A DNA stretch of 64,000 nt from Ralstonia sp. NFACC01 (GCF_900115545.1 NZ_FOWV01000005.1:248001-312000), one strand, 5' to 3'. Shown: positions 44,684-54,085, counted from the stretch's first letter. The notes: generated by a model not told the origin, from the letters alone. Translations and numbers: made by a program.

Positions 44684-47071
44684 TCACTGCGACAGCTTGG
44701 TCACCTTCAGTGCCGGATCGGCGGCGATGGCGGCTTCCGAGAACGGCAGCCGGTTCCAGCGCTTGGCAGAGAACTCGCGCATCTGGTCGAACGCATGCGG
44801 CGAGTCCGGATCGGTCGATTCACCGTAGGTCAGAAGCGCATCGGCCACGGGGCCCTGATCGTCGAACGTGACGGTCTGGATGTAGCTCGTGCCGAAATAC
44901 ACCTGCAAGCCCTTCGGCCCGATCGGCGTACTTTGCAGCTTGTTCAGCACGCCTTCGTACTCCTCGCCGCCGTGCAGGGCGATGTCGCCGCCCGGCGCAT
45001 GGGCCGCTTGGACAGTGCCCAGCGGCGCGTCCAGCGCAAAGCCGGCGGTACGGACGGCACCCACGGCCTCCTTCAGGGCTTTGAACACGGCCGTGCGCAC
45101 TGTTGCATCGCTCATGCGCAGGTTGCGCGGCGTGTGGATCGGATCCGCCGGGTTGAAGTCGACCGCGTAGACATGCGGGATGTCCTTGGCGTGCATCCAG
45201 AACTCGCGGAACAGGTGCGCAGCGCGAGCGTCGACGTTGTCCGTGAGGTTCCATTGCGCAAGGGCAGCGCAGCCATCGCGCACATCGGCATCGAGGTTGT
45301 CCGTGGCTTTGCAGGCGGCGAGCAGATCATCGCGCACGAGGTGGCCGGCGAGGTTGGCGTCACGGAAGATCATCGCCTGCAGGTTCGGCAGGTTGACCTT
45401 GTTGCCGGGCAGCCCGTCGGTGCCGGCGAGGCGGCGCTCGATCTCGATCAGGCCGATGCGGGTGCGCAGGCGTTGCGGTACGTCGGTCGAGCCCATCACC
45501 GGTGAGAACCCGGTCATCTTATGCGCCGGATTGCTCAACCACGAGCTGTCGTTGCTGTTGGCGACGTAGTCATCGCGCTCCAACACCGGCATGCGTGCGG
45601 GCGCCACCAAGCCCGGCACGGGCGATGCCGGATCGACCTGCCAATTGCACGCACTGCGTGAGCCGTCGAGCAGCACCAATCCCACGCCCTTGAACAGCTT
45701 GTCGGCCAGCGGAGACGGCGCGCAACGCTTGAGCGCTTCAGCCGACACATCCGGCGTGGTCGACACGTCGGCAAACAGCGCACGGCCGTTGCGGTCGGTG
45801 GCAATCGTGTTCACCCAGGGGATGCCGAGGTTGCTGATGGCCTGCCGGATGCCCGCCACGTCCTTGGCCTGCGCGATATGCAGCCACGTATCGATGGAGC
45901 GCGTGTTGTTGCGATTGACGTCGCGCAGCGTGTAGGCCTTTTGCGAGGTCCATGGCATGCCACCGGCGGGCATCGACAGCACCGGCCCGTACACCGTGTT
46001 GTAGAAGGTGTGCGTGCGCCGCTCGGTGCGGCCGTCTGGCAACTTCACGTCAAACGCGACGGTGCGCGTCGTCATTTTGTGCGGCTTGCCGTCGATCAGG
46101 TAGGTGGTCGGATCGCCCTCGGCCAGTTTCAATTCGAACAGCGTGAAGCGGCGGCCGGTGGAAACGGTGTGCGTCCATGCCACGTCTGTGTTGAAGCCGA
46201 TGCTGACGACGGGGAACGCGGCAATCGACGCACCCATCACGTCCAGCTTGCCGGGCACGGTCAAGTGGACCTGGTAGAAGCGGTTGGTGGTCGTCCACGG
46301 GAAGTGCGGGTTGCCGAGCAGCACACCGCGACCGTTGTCCGTGGCGGCCTTGCCGAAGGCCCATCCGTTGGAGCCGATCGGCATGTCGCGCAGTTGAAGG
46401 TCGCGGTCGAGTGCAGCGGTGTCGACGGCATGCGGTGGAATGACCGCCGAGGCAGGCGCGCCGCCCGGCGGCTGCGCGGCGACGATGCTCGCCAGTATGG
46501 CGCCCGCGCTGGCCTGGATGGCCTTCTCTTCGCCCATTAGCATCATGTCGGCCACCGTGAGGGGGCGGACCCATTCCGCATTGCGGCAGGCTGCGGGGCG
46601 GTTCGCGGCCGGCGTGTCTTTCAGATAGCGGTTGTAGCCCGCGATGTAGCCGCGCAGCAGCTCGCGCGCTTCAGGCGACATTTGCGCATAGCCAGCGCGC
46701 AGGCCAGCTTCATCAAACGCACTCTTGAAGAAGGCGTCGGCTTGCGCGTTGGGCACCGGTTTGAACGACACCACGACGGTGCCGTCTGGCCCGAATGTCT
46801 TCGAGCGCTCGCCGTGGACAGTGACGACCTGGTCGGCGAGCAGGCACACGTTGTCCTGCGCATAGGCATAGGCCATCCCGAAGCCGAGGCTGGCGTAGTC
46901 GTTGGCCCGGATGTGCGGAATGCCGAAGCGGGTGCGGCTGATTTCGGCCGAAAGGCCGGTGTCCGAAGGCGTGGCCCAGCCGCTGTCTGTGCTGGCGCAG
47001 CCGGCCAGTGCCGCAAGCGCGGCCATGGCAAGCGTGGCGCGCGGTGCGAAACCCTGCATGAATCGCTGCAT
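44684..47071 (-). CDS. penicillin-acylase-type N-acyl-homoserine lactone acylase (AiiD/Aac-like)
   Basis: A 795-residue Ntn-hydrolase precursor, close to the length of the known Ralstonia AHL acylase AiiD. Signal sequence MQRFMQGFAPRATLAMAALA with a lipobox-like LAGC (Cys 25). The alpha chain has TRFGIPHIRANDYASLGFGMAYAYAQDN; the self-cleavage site is PIGSNGWAFG, Ser about 234 becoming the beta-chain nucleophile. Later beta-chain motifs include NPHFPWTTTNRFYQVHL and NSNDSSWLSNPAHK. It would cleave the acyl chain from AHL signals (quorum quenching) or related amides. Specificity is inferred from length and family. Confidence 0.88.
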   Translation of the reverse strand: MQRFMQGFAPRATLAMAALAALAGCASTDSGWATPSDTGLSAEISRTRFGIPHIRANDYASLGFGMAYAYAQDNVCLLADQVVTVHGERSKTFGPDGTVVVSFKPVPNAQADAFFKSAFDEAGLRAGYAQMSPEARELLRGYIAGYNRYLKDTPAANRPAACRNAEWVRPLTVADMMLMGEEKAIQASAGAILASIVAAQPPGGAPASAVIPPHAVDTAALDRDLQLRDMPIGSNGWAFGKAATDNGRGVLLGNPHFPWTTTNRFYQVHLTVPGKLDVMGASIAAFPVVSIGFNTDVAWTHTVSTGRRFTLFELKLAEGDPTTYLIDGKPHKMTTRTVAFDVKLPDGRTERRTHTFYNTVYGPVLSMPAGGMPWTSQKAYTLRDVNRNNTRSIDTWLHIAQAKDVAGIRQAISNLGIPWVNTIATDRNGRALFADVSTTPDVSAEALKRCAPSPLADKLFKGVGLVLLDGSRSACNWQVDPASPVPGLVAPARMPVLERDDYVANSNDSSWLSNPAHKMTGFSPVMGSTDVPQRLRTRIGLIEIERRLAGTDGLPGNKVNLPNLQAMIFRDANLAGHLVRDDLLAACKATDNLDADVRDGCAALAQWNLTDNVDARAAHLFREFWMHAKDIPHVYAVDFNPADPIHTPRNLRMSDATVRTAVFKALKEAVGAVRTAGFALDAPLGTVQAAHAPGGDIALHGGEEYEGVLNKLQSTPIGPKGLQVYFGTSYIQTVTFDDQGPVADALLTYGESTDPDSPHAFDQMREFSAKRWNRLPFSEAAIAADPALKVTKLSQ

Positions 47072-47231
47072 CGTGCGTTGTCTCCTGAGGTCGGTGTTGT
47101 TATGGGCGGTTGCGTCTGCGCGCAGCCGTCGCCGCATCGTCAATCGGGCTGGTCCTATTCGAAAGAGGTATTCCCGCCAAAATTGGGGTCGATATCGCCA
47201 CGCGGATTGTGGCCCGCGCCTATACTCGTGC

Positions 47232-48248
47232 ATGCCCAGAATCGACCTGCTGACCTATCCCGACGTCGCCTTTTCTACGTTGGCGACCGCTGCCGACACG
47301 CTTGGCGTGGCCAATGCGCTGGCCTCCATGCAGGCGGGCAAGCGGACCGATGCTGCCAAGACGCCGGTGTTCGGTTGGCGACTCATTGCGCGAGACCCGT
47401 CGCGTTGGCAGGCTGCGGCAGAAACGCTCGCGTGCTCTTGTGACGCACTACCGGAAGAGGACACGCAGCTTGGTGATGCGTTGATCGTCCCCCCGCTGCA
47501 TTTCGACCACATCGGCACGCTGGAGCAGCGTCTGGCCTTGCTGGAAGTGGAACGCGCCACGGTCCGCCGTTATCTGGATGCAGGACGGTTGGTAGCGTCA
47601 TCCTTCACAGGCGTGGCGATGCTGGCCGACGTGCTGCCGCCCGGCCAGCGCCTCACCGTCACGTGGCTGATTGCCGGATGGGTGCAGGGCAATTTCCCCA
47701 GTCTGAAGGTGGTGCCGGCGCAGGCCATCATCAGCAGCGGCAACGTCATCACGGCGCGGGCCATGGAGCATGGCGTGGCGCTCATGCACCGCGTGGTTGC
47801 ACGGCTGGCTGATGCGCGGCTCGCGCGCACGCTGGGCAATACGGTGCTCGATCACCCCTCACGCGGCGAGGCGATCGGCATCTGGCTGCGCAGCAAACCG
47901 GCCATCCGCGACAGCGTTGTGCTGCGCGCCCGGCGTTACCTGCAGCAGCATCTGCACGAACCGTTTGATCTGGGGAAACTCGCCGCCGTCGCCTCGACCA
48001 GCGAGCGGACGTTGTTGCGGCATTTCACGAAAACGGTGGGGATGTCGCCGCTGCAATTGCTGCACCGGCTGCGCGTGGAACGCGCGTGCCACCTGTTGGA
48101 AGTCAGCACGCTGAGCCTGACGACGATTGCCGAGCAGTGCGGCTATCAAGACATGTCCGCCTTCCGGCGGTTGATCCGGCGGCACACGGGCCGGCCGCCG
48201 GGGGAGCATCGGCGCGCGCATTCGGTGCGCGCCGAGCTGCGAAATTAA
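47232..48248 (+). CDS. GlxA-type AraC family transcriptional regulator
   Basis: A 338-residue regulator. The N-terminal DJ-1/PfpI-like domain runs to about residue 190 ([55 protein letters not shown]). The C-terminal AraC domain has two helix-turn-helices ([76 protein letters not shown]). It is divergent from the acylase gene across 160 bp, so it may control it. The ATG has no Shine-Dalgarno sequence; a TATACT lies just 6 nt upstream, hinting at a leaderless transcript. Its TAA stop shares bases with the convergent plsY stop. Confidence 0.92.
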   Translation: MPRIDLLTYPDVAFSTLATAADTLGVANALASMQAGKRTDAAKTPVFGWRLIARDPSRWQAAAETLACSCDALPEEDTQLGDALIVPPLHFDHIGTLEQRLALLEVERATVRRYLDAGRLVASSFTGVAMLADVLPPGQRLTVTWLIAGWVQGNFPSLKVVPAQAIISSGNVITARAMEHGVALMHRVVARLADARLARTLGNTVLDHPSRGEAIGIWLRSKPAIRDSVVLRARRYLQQHLHEPFDLGKLAAVASTSERTLLRHFTKTVGMSPLQLLHRLRVERACHLLEVSTLSLTTIAEQCGYQDMSAFRRLIRRHTGRPPGEHRRAHSVRAELRN

Positions 48249-48868
48249 GCGGCCTTTTTCTTCTCGCCGATGCGGCTTTCCTTGCCGGCCAGCAGCTTGG
48301 CGATATTGGCACGGTGGCGCGCGATGAGCAGCACCGCCATCAGCGCAACCGCCCCGGCAATCCAGTCGAAGCCGTTCATCAGCACGTAGAAGAACGGCGC
48401 GAACACCGCCGACACCAGCGCCGCCAGCGACGAGTAGCGGAAGAACACGGCGATGATGAGCCACGTAGCCAGCGTGGCCAGCCCGAGCCACACGTTCAGC
48501 GCCAGCAGAATGCCCGCCGCCGTGGCCACGCCCTTGCCGCCTGCAAAGCGGTGGAAGACGGGAAACAAGTGGCCCAGGAACACGGCGATCACCACGAGCG
48601 CGATGCCGGTCTCATCTACGCCAAAGCGTGGCGCCAGGAATAGCGCCAGCCACACCGCCAGCCAGCCCTTGGCCGCATCACCGAGCAGCGTGATGATGGC
48701 TGCCTTCTTGTTGCCCGAACGCAGCACGTTAGTGGCGCCGGGGTTGCCCGAGCCGTAGGTGCGTGGGTCTGCCAGACCCATGGCGCGGCTCACCACCACG
48801 GCAAACGAAATCGAGCCGATCAGGTAGGCGGCCACGGCAAAAATGACGGTTGCGACGACTGGTGACAT
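48245..48868 (-). CDS. plsY: acyl-phosphate:glycerol-3-phosphate acyltransferase PlsY
   Basis: A 207-residue membrane acyltransferase with the three PlsY loops: [57 protein letters not shown] and the third near the C-terminus. It makes lysophosphatidic acid from acyl-phosphate, the first step in phospholipid synthesis with PlsX. The C-terminus has a Lys-rich tail (IGEKKKAA). The stop codon overlaps that of the convergent AraC gene in a TTAA palindrome. Confidence 0.97.
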   Translation of the reverse strand: MSPVVATVIFAVAAYLIGSISFAVVVSRAMGLADPRTYGSGNPGATNVLRSGNKKAAIITLLGDAAKGWLAVWLALFLAPRFGVDETGIALVVIAVFLGHLFPVFHRFAGGKGVATAAGILLALNVWLGLATLATWLIIAVFFRYSSLAALVSAVFAPFFYVLMNGFDWIAGAVALMAVLLIARHRANIAKLLAGKESRIGEKKKAA

Positions 48869-48938
48869 ATGGAATGTGAGAAATCAGGCTGCGGGATTGT
48901 AGCGTGGCCGCAAGCGTGCCCCAGCGGCGGCGTTCGTT

Positions 48939-49430
48939 TCAATCGGGGTTTGCACAATTGACGGGCTGCGCGTTCAGCACCGACGTCAGCACGCTGGGCG
49001 CCAGGCTCACCAGAAAGCCGCGCCGCCCGCCGTTGATGTAGATGCGCTCCAGCTCCAGCACGCTCGCCTCCACGTACACCGGCATCGCCTTACGCACGCC
49101 AAACGGCGATGTGCCGCCGACGAGGTAACCGCTATGCCGCTGCGCTACCTCGGGCTTGCACGGGTGCACGGTCTTCCGGCCGGTCTGCCGCGCGAGGTTC
49201 TTGGTCGAGACCGAGCAATCGCCGTGCATCAGCACGATCAGCGGCTTGGCGTGCTCGTCTTCCATGACAAGCGTCTTGACGACGGCGTGCTCGTCCACGC
49301 CAAGTTGGCGGGATGACTCGGTCGTGCCACCCTTGTCGACGTAGTCGTAGGTGTGTTCGGTAAAGGCCACGCCATGCGCCTTGAGGTACTGCGTGGCGGG
49401 CGTCTCGGAAACGTGCTTGGACTTGCTCAT
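48939..49430 (-). CDS. ybaK: Cys-tRNA(Pro) deacylase YbaK/EbsC
   Basis: A 163-residue YbaK-type editing protein: THYLKAHGVAFTEHTYDY-like N-terminus, GVDEHAVVKTLVMEDEHAKPLIVLMHGDCSVSTKNLARQTGRK with the conserved Lys, and GYLVGGTSPFGVRKAMPVYVE with the GGTSPFG motif. It removes Cys wrongly attached to tRNA-Pro. The open frame reaches 49658, over xerD, but conservation starts at 49430. Confidence 0.94.
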   Translation of the reverse strand: MSKSKHVSETPATQYLKAHGVAFTEHTYDYVDKGGTTESSRQLGVDEHAVVKTLVMEDEHAKPLIVLMHGDCSVSTKNLARQTGRKTVHPCKPEVAQRHSGYLVGGTSPFGVRKAMPVYVEASVLELERIYINGGRRGFLVSLAPSVLTSVLNAQPVNCANPD

Positions 49431-49452
49431 ACGGGGCAGGGAAGAACGATCA

Positions 49453-50388
49453 CTATCCGCGCGGATGGTGCTGCGCGTGCAGCGTGCGCAGCCGCTCGCG
49501 CGCGACGTGGGTGTAGATCTGCGTGGTGGAAATATCCGCGTGGCCGAGCAGCATCTGCACCACGCGCAAGTCTGCGCCGTGGTTGAGCAGGTGCGTGGCA
49601 AACGCGTGCCGCAGCGTATGCGGAGACAACGGCGCGTGGATATCGGCGAGCAGCGCATAGCGCTTGATGAGATACCAGAACGCCTGGCGCGTCATGCCTT
49701 CTCCGCGCGCGGTGACGAACAGCGCATCCGCCGTGCGCTCGCCGAGCAGCGCCGTGCGGCCATCGCGTAAATAACGCCGCAGCCAGTCGCCCGCTTCGGC
49801 GCCAAACGGCACCAGACGATCCTTGCCGCCCTTGCCGCCGACCACGCGCACCACGCCTTCATTCAGGCCGACTTCCACCGTTTTCAGCGCGACGATTTCC
49901 GACACGCGCAGCCCGCTCGCATACATCAGTTCGATCATCGCGCGGTCGCGCAGGCCGAGCGGCGTGTCGACATCGGGCGCGTTGATGAGCGCCTCGACTT
50001 GCGTTTCAGACAGCGTCTTCGGAAAGCGCGGCGGCTGCTTGGCCGTCGGCAGCAGTCGCGACGGATCGGTGCTCACAACGTGCTCGCGCAGCGCCCACTG
50101 GAAGAAGCGCTTGAACACGGTGCGGCGCCGGTTGGCAGACGATGCCCGGCTCTCGGCGTGGCGTGCGGCAAAGTAATCGGCCAGGTCGCCGTCTTCGGTT
50201 TCGGTGATGGACTTGCTGCGCTCGGCCAGCCAATGCGCATAAAGCGTCAGGTCGCGCCGGTACGCATCGAGCGTATTGCGGGCGAGGCCGTCCTCCAGCC
50301 ACAGTGCGTCGCAAAAGCGTTGGATGGCATCTGCGCTTTGTGGCGGCAGGGCCGAGGATTCGGGGTCTTTCTGTGCAGCCTTTCTCAT
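49453..50388 (-). CDS. xerD: site-specific tyrosine recombinase XerD
   Basis: A 311-residue tyrosine recombinase. The N-terminal SAM-like domain has FCDALWLEDGLARNTLDAYRRDL. Catalytic residues: Arg in ASGLRVSEIVAL, Lys in GGKGGKDRLVPF, HxxR in HTLRHAFATHLL, His in LLGHADISTTQIYTHV and the nucleophile Tyr in that same segment. With XerC it resolves chromosome dimers at dif. It overlaps the ogt stop by 3 nt. No dif site was noted here. Confidence 0.95.
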   Translation of the reverse strand: MRKAAQKDPESSALPPQSADAIQRFCDALWLEDGLARNTLDAYRRDLTLYAHWLAERSKSITETEDGDLADYFAARHAESRASSANRRRTVFKRFFQWALREHVVSTDPSRLLPTAKQPPRFPKTLSETQVEALINAPDVDTPLGLRDRAMIELMYASGLRVSEIVALKTVEVGLNEGVVRVVGGKGGKDRLVPFGAEAGDWLRRYLRDGRTALLGERTADALFVTARGEGMTRQAFWYLIKRYALLADIHAPLSPHTLRHAFATHLLNHGADLRVVQMLLGHADISTTQIYTHVARERLRTLHAQHHPRG

Positions 50389-50861
50389 ATCAGCATCACG
50401 CCTTCGTGGCGCAGCAGCCAGTGCTTGATGTTCAGCAGGTAGCCATCTGTGTGGTGCGAAAACCCGCCGATGCCGGACGCGCTCACCACGCGGTGGCAAG
50501 GGATGAGGATCGGGAACCAGTTGTCGCCGCACGCCTGCCCGACCGCGCGCGGCACGCTGCCGATCTGTTGCGCGATGGTGCCGTAGGTGATGACGCTGCC
50601 GCACGGGATGGCGCTGATGACCTGCCACACGCGGTGCTGGAAGTCCGTGCCGGCGGGCGCGAGCGGGATATCGAAGGTCGCGCGGGGATTGTCGTAGTAC
50701 GCGTCGAGCTGGCGGGCCAGCTTGGCGATCAACGCGTCTGATGAATCGACGATGGGCGTGCTATCGGGCAGGTAAACGAGTTCACGCAGGGCGCCGTCGG
50801 CCACGCGCACGCCCAGCTTGCCGAAGGGCGCTTCCAGAACGGCGTCGAAAGGGGGGGGCAT
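50385..50861 (-). CDS. ogt: methylated-DNA--protein-cysteine S-methyltransferase
   Basis: A 158-residue alkyltransferase: TDFQHRVWQVISAIPCGSVITYGTIAQQIG, AVGQACGDNWFPILIPCHRVVSASGIGGFSHHTDGY, with the acceptor Cys in PCHRV. It repairs O6-methylguanine and is a second such domain besides that of Ada. The coding sequence starts ATG followed at once by eight C residues (reverse strand), so slippage there would shift the frame. No Shine-Dalgarno sequence is visible for this ATG; a TTG at 50885 is the alternative. Confidence 0.95.
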   Translation of the reverse strand: MPPPFDAVLEAPFGKLGVRVADGALRELVYLPDSTPIVDSSDALIAKLARQLDAYYDNPRATFDIPLAPAGTDFQHRVWQVISAIPCGSVITYGTIAQQIGSVPRAVGQACGDNWFPILIPCHRVVSASGIGGFSHHTDGYLLNIKHWLLRHEGVMLI

Positions 50862-50921
50862 GACAGGGGCCGGCGCTAAAAACAATCCTGCGAATCTAGC
50901 ACAGGCCCCCGGCGGGTAGCG

Positions 50922-51899
50922 TTACTGATCCAGCTTGATGTTCTGCTGCTTGACCAGCGTGCGCATCTTGTCGAATTCACGCTTGATCTCGGCCGTGTAT
51001 TGCTGCGGCGTATTGCCGACGGGCTCGGCACCGGCACCGCGGAATCGATCGACCAGGCCCGGATCTTTCAGCGCCTTGACCGAAGCTTCGTTGAGCTTGC
51101 GGATGATGTCGTCCGGCGTGCCGGCTGGCGCGACAAGTCCGTACCAGGCCGGGTCATTTGCGTCCTTCAGGCCGACTTCGGCAAAGGTGGGCACGTCGGG
51201 CAGGCTATCGATGCGCTTGTTCCACGCCACCACAATGGGCCGCAGCTTGCCGCTCTTGATGAACTGCATGGACGAGGGCAGGTTGTCGACCATGATCGGC
51301 ACCTGGTTGGCGAGCACGTCGTTCAGCGCAGGCCCAGCGCCGCGGTATGGCACATGGACCATCTGCGTTTTGGTCAGCACCTTGAACTCTTCGCCCAGCA
51401 TGTGGCCGATGCCGCAGGTGCCCGATGTCGCGAATGAATATTTGCCGGGGTTGGCCGTCAGCGCCGCGACAAACTCCTTGTAGTTCTTGGCCGGAAAGGT
51501 TGGGTTGACCGCAATCACGTTGGCCACGGTGGCCAGGTTGGTGATCGGCTTGAAATCCTTGAGCGGGTCGTACGAAAGCTTCGGGTTGCACGCCGGGTTG
51601 ACGGCATGCGTGGAGACGGTGGCGATGCCGATCGTGTAGCCGTCCGGCGCAGCCTTGGCGATGGCATCTGCGCCGATCGAACCGCCGCCGCCGCCCTTGT
51701 TTTCCACCACCACGGCCTGGCCCAGCACCTTGGAAAGCTGGTCGGCCACGCCGCGGCCCACGATGTCCGTCGTGCCGCCCGGCGGAAACGGAATGATCAG
51801 CTTGAGCGGCTTGGCGGGGTAGTTGTCGGCCAGCGCCGGCCCGCACAACAGCGTTCCAGCGGTGGCGATCAGGCTGGCGATCAGTCGTCCCTTGGTCAT
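50922..51899 (-). CDS. Bug family (TctC-like) periplasmic binding protein
   Basis: A 325-residue secreted binding protein. The signal peptide is MTKGRLIASLIATAGTLLCGPALA. Bug/TctC motifs: YPAKPLKLIIPFPPGGTTDIVGRGVADQLSKVLGQAVVVENKGGGGGSIGADAIAKAAPDGYT, then NPGKYSFATSGTCGIGHMLGEEFK and VPYRGAGPALNDVLANQVP. Such receptors bind carboxylates or amides; many are encoded far from any TctAB membrane genes in Bordetella and Ralstonia, as here. The ligand is unknown. RBS AAGGAAGAGA precedes the ATG. Confidence 0.93.
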   Translation of the reverse strand: MTKGRLIASLIATAGTLLCGPALADNYPAKPLKLIIPFPPGGTTDIVGRGVADQLSKVLGQAVVVENKGGGGGSIGADAIAKAAPDGYTIGIATVSTHAVNPACNPKLSYDPLKDFKPITNLATVANVIAVNPTFPAKNYKEFVAALTANPGKYSFATSGTCGIGHMLGEEFKVLTKTQMVHVPYRGAGPALNDVLANQVPIMVDNLPSSMQFIKSGKLRPIVVAWNKRIDSLPDVPTFAEVGLKDANDPAWYGLVAPAGTPDDIIRKLNEASVKALKDPGLVDRFRGAGAEPVGNTPQQYTAEIKREFDKMRTLVKQQNIKLDQ

Positions 51900-52021
51900 C
51901 GTCTCTTCCTTGTAGCTTGGTGTGCGTTCTGCGTTCTTGTGGGGAAACTGCTGAATAGCACAACGGCAAACGCCAGCCACACGGCAACCGGGGAAACCCT
52001 GAAAAGCCAATCGTCAGATTG

Positions 52022-52606
52022 TCAGGTTCCGAGCAACCCGCTTTTCAGATCGCGGTCGACCGGGCTGTTGCCGATGAAGATGCTGAGCACAGCCTGGTAG
52101 AAATCTTCGCCGGGGATGGCCTTGGTGCGCGCCACGCCATTGATGCTGATGGTGGTGCCGGCATCGGGCGCGTAGTCGAAGTTGATGGTGTCGCCGCGCT
52201 TGGTGGAGCCAATCTGGCGCATCGCGTCTTCCAACTGCGTCAGACGGTTGGCCAGCCTCTGCAACTGAATTTCCGTCTGGTTTCGGTGGATGCCGTCGTT
52301 CAGCGCGTGGATGAACGTATCGGCGCCCACATCGCGCAGCGGGTGGATCTGCAGCCGCTTCGGCCCCTTCATACCGAGGATGACCGCCGCGTTCTTCGCA
52401 CGCTCGGGCAGGTACAAGCCGGCGACATAGCCCTTGATGACAAATACTGAACGCAGGCCCGTGCCGTTGAGTAGCAGTTCGTGGCCGGCCACGCGTGCGG
52501 CGTCATCGAATGGCACGCCCTCGACGTTCACCGTTGCCCATGCCGGGCTTGCGCACGCAGCGCAGAGCATCGCGCCCATGACGCCGCCACGCCACGCACG
52601 TGCCAT
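52022..52606 (-). CDS. chalcone isomerase-like domain protein, secreted
   Basis: A 194-residue protein with a signal peptide (MARAWRGGVMGAMLCAAC, ending SPAWA) and a chalcone-isomerase-like domain: VNVEGVPFDDAARVAGHELLLNGTGLRSVFVIKGYVAGLYLPERAKNAAVILGMKGPKRLQIHPLRDVGADTFIHALNDGI, and SINGVARTKAIPGEDFYQAVLSIFIGNSPVDRDLKSGLLG. Bacterial members are not thought to be flavonoid enzymes, and a fatty-acid-binding role has been suggested. In-frame ATGs at 52672 and 52729 exist; 52606 is chosen because it leaves a standard signal peptide. Confidence 0.83.
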   Translation of the reverse strand: MARAWRGGVMGAMLCAACASPAWATVNVEGVPFDDAARVAGHELLLNGTGLRSVFVIKGYVAGLYLPERAKNAAVILGMKGPKRLQIHPLRDVGADTFIHALNDGIHRNQTEIQLQRLANRLTQLEDAMRQIGSTKRGDTINFDYAPDAGTTISINGVARTKAIPGEDFYQAVLSIFIGNSPVDRDLKSGLLGT

Positions 52607-52933
52607 CCAGAATGAGCGGGCACAGACAGCAACTTGCAAGGCGCGACGGAGATGAACAAGAGCGGAAAACATCGAAGTGAGCGGTTTGAGATTAAGCCGC
52701 CATTTTCCCGATATTTTATTTGCAAACAATCAGTGTCTGCCCTGATGCGCAAGCGTTTGCGTACGAGGTGGTATAAGGCCCTGCCGACGTCAGTCTTAAG
52801 CGGTATTCACAAGCTTGTGTTAGACGCGCGTTGTTTTGTTTTTAAAACAATCGGTAGGCCACGTGAAAAACTAGATTAAGAGCGCGTCACAATGTTCATA
52901 CGCGGGTGTGATCAACCGCAGGAAGTGCTCACG
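52607..52933. other. gene-free, locally AT-rich stretch
   Basis: A 327-bp gap between the chalcone-isomerase-like gene and the queG end. It contains several AT-rich segments unusual for this window: GATATTTTATTTGCAAACAA near 52710 and the palindrome TTGTTTTTAAAACAA at 52836-52850. No open frame with family features, no RNA gene and no repeat were recognised. It may hold the promoter of the chalcone-isomerase-like gene or be a remnant of something lost. Confidence 0.5.
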
Positions 52934-54085
52934 TCATTGGGCGAGCGCCCATGCGACGTGTTCGCGGACGAGCGCCGAGGTGTCATCTGCGCGTGCATGG
53001 AGGGCGGCTGTCAGTTGCGTGCGAGTGGCATCCGAGAGCGGGCCGCGCAGCGCGTTACCAATCGCCACGGCAATGTTGCGCAGCCAGCGCTCGTGGCCGA
53101 TGCGACGGATCGGACTGCCTTCCAACCGCTGGTTGAATTCGGCGTCGGTCCAGTTGAACAGCTCAGCTAACGTGGCCGCATCCAACCCGTTGCGCACGTC
53201 AAAGTCGGGCAGGTTGGCCGGCACTGCAAACTTATTCCACGGACAGATGAGCTGGCAGTCGTCGCAGCCGTAGACGCGGTTGCCCATCGCCGCGCGCAGC
53301 TCAACCGGAATGCTGCCCTTGTGCTCGATGGTCAGGTACGAGATGCAACGGCGTGCGTCGACCGTGTATGGCGCGACGATGGCCCGCGTGGGGCAGACGT
53401 CGATGCAGCGTGTGCAGTTGCCGCAGTGTGGCTCCACGGGCGGATCAACGGGAAACGGCAGATCGACGAGGATTTCACCGAGGAAGAACATCGAGCCCGC
53501 ATCGCGGTCCAGCAGCAGCGTGTGTTTGCCGCGCCAGCCCAAGCCGCCGTTGGTAGCCAGTGCCACTTCCAGCACCGGTGCTGAATCGGTGAACACCCGA
53601 AAGCCGTACGGCCCCACGGCACCGGCAATCTTCTCTGCCAGCTTTTGCAGGCGCTGGCGCAGCACCTTGTGATAGTCGCGGCCGCGTGCATAGAGCGAGA
53701 CGGTGGCGTCTTCGGGGCGGCGCAGGCGGTCCCACTCGACGGCACGCCAGTCGCTGCCGGCCATTCGCGGATTATCCAGATGTGGCAGATACGGCATCCG
53801 CGCGACGATGGCGCGTACCGTTCCGGCAACAAGTTCGGCCGGGCGGGCGCGGAGCATGCCATGGTTCGCCATATAATCCATGTCACCGTGAAACCCCTGC
53901 GCAAGCCATGTCTGAAGCCCTTCTTCAGCATGCGACAGGTCGACATCGGCGATGCGGACCGCATCGAAACCGAGTTCGGCGCCCCAGGAGCGAATCTGCG
54001 CCACAAGCGCGTGCATGCCGGCCGCATCGGCTGGCAAGCGTGCATCCAGGTTCGTTTCTGGTGATGACGTGGGGGTGGCGGACAT
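52934..54085 (-). CDS. queG: epoxyqueuosine reductase
   Basis: A 383-residue QueG, a cobalamin and iron-sulfur enzyme that completes queuosine in tRNA. Two [4Fe-4S] sites: CGNCTRCIDVCPTRAI and CISYLTIEHKG with CDDCQLICPWNKFA. Other motifs are WAVEWDRLRRPED-like and LGWRGKHTLLLDRDAGSMFFLGEI. A C-terminal HEAT-like helix region follows. The start at 54085 (MSATPTSSPE) is divergent from and nearly touches tsaE. Confidence 0.96.
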   Translation of the reverse strand: MSATPTSSPETNLDARLPADAAGMHALVAQIRSWGAELGFDAVRIADVDLSHAEEGLQTWLAQGFHGDMDYMANHGMLRARPAELVAGTVRAIVARMPYLPHLDNPRMAGSDWRAVEWDRLRRPEDATVSLYARGRDYHKVLRQRLQKLAEKIAGAVGPYGFRVFTDSAPVLEVALATNGGLGWRGKHTLLLDRDAGSMFFLGEILVDLPFPVDPPVEPHCGNCTRCIDVCPTRAIVAPYTVDARRCISYLTIEHKGSIPVELRAAMGNRVYGCDDCQLICPWNKFAVPANLPDFDVRNGLDAATLAELFNWTDAEFNQRLEGSPIRRIGHERWLRNIAVAIGNALRGPLSDATRTQLTAALHARADDTSALVREHVAWALAQ

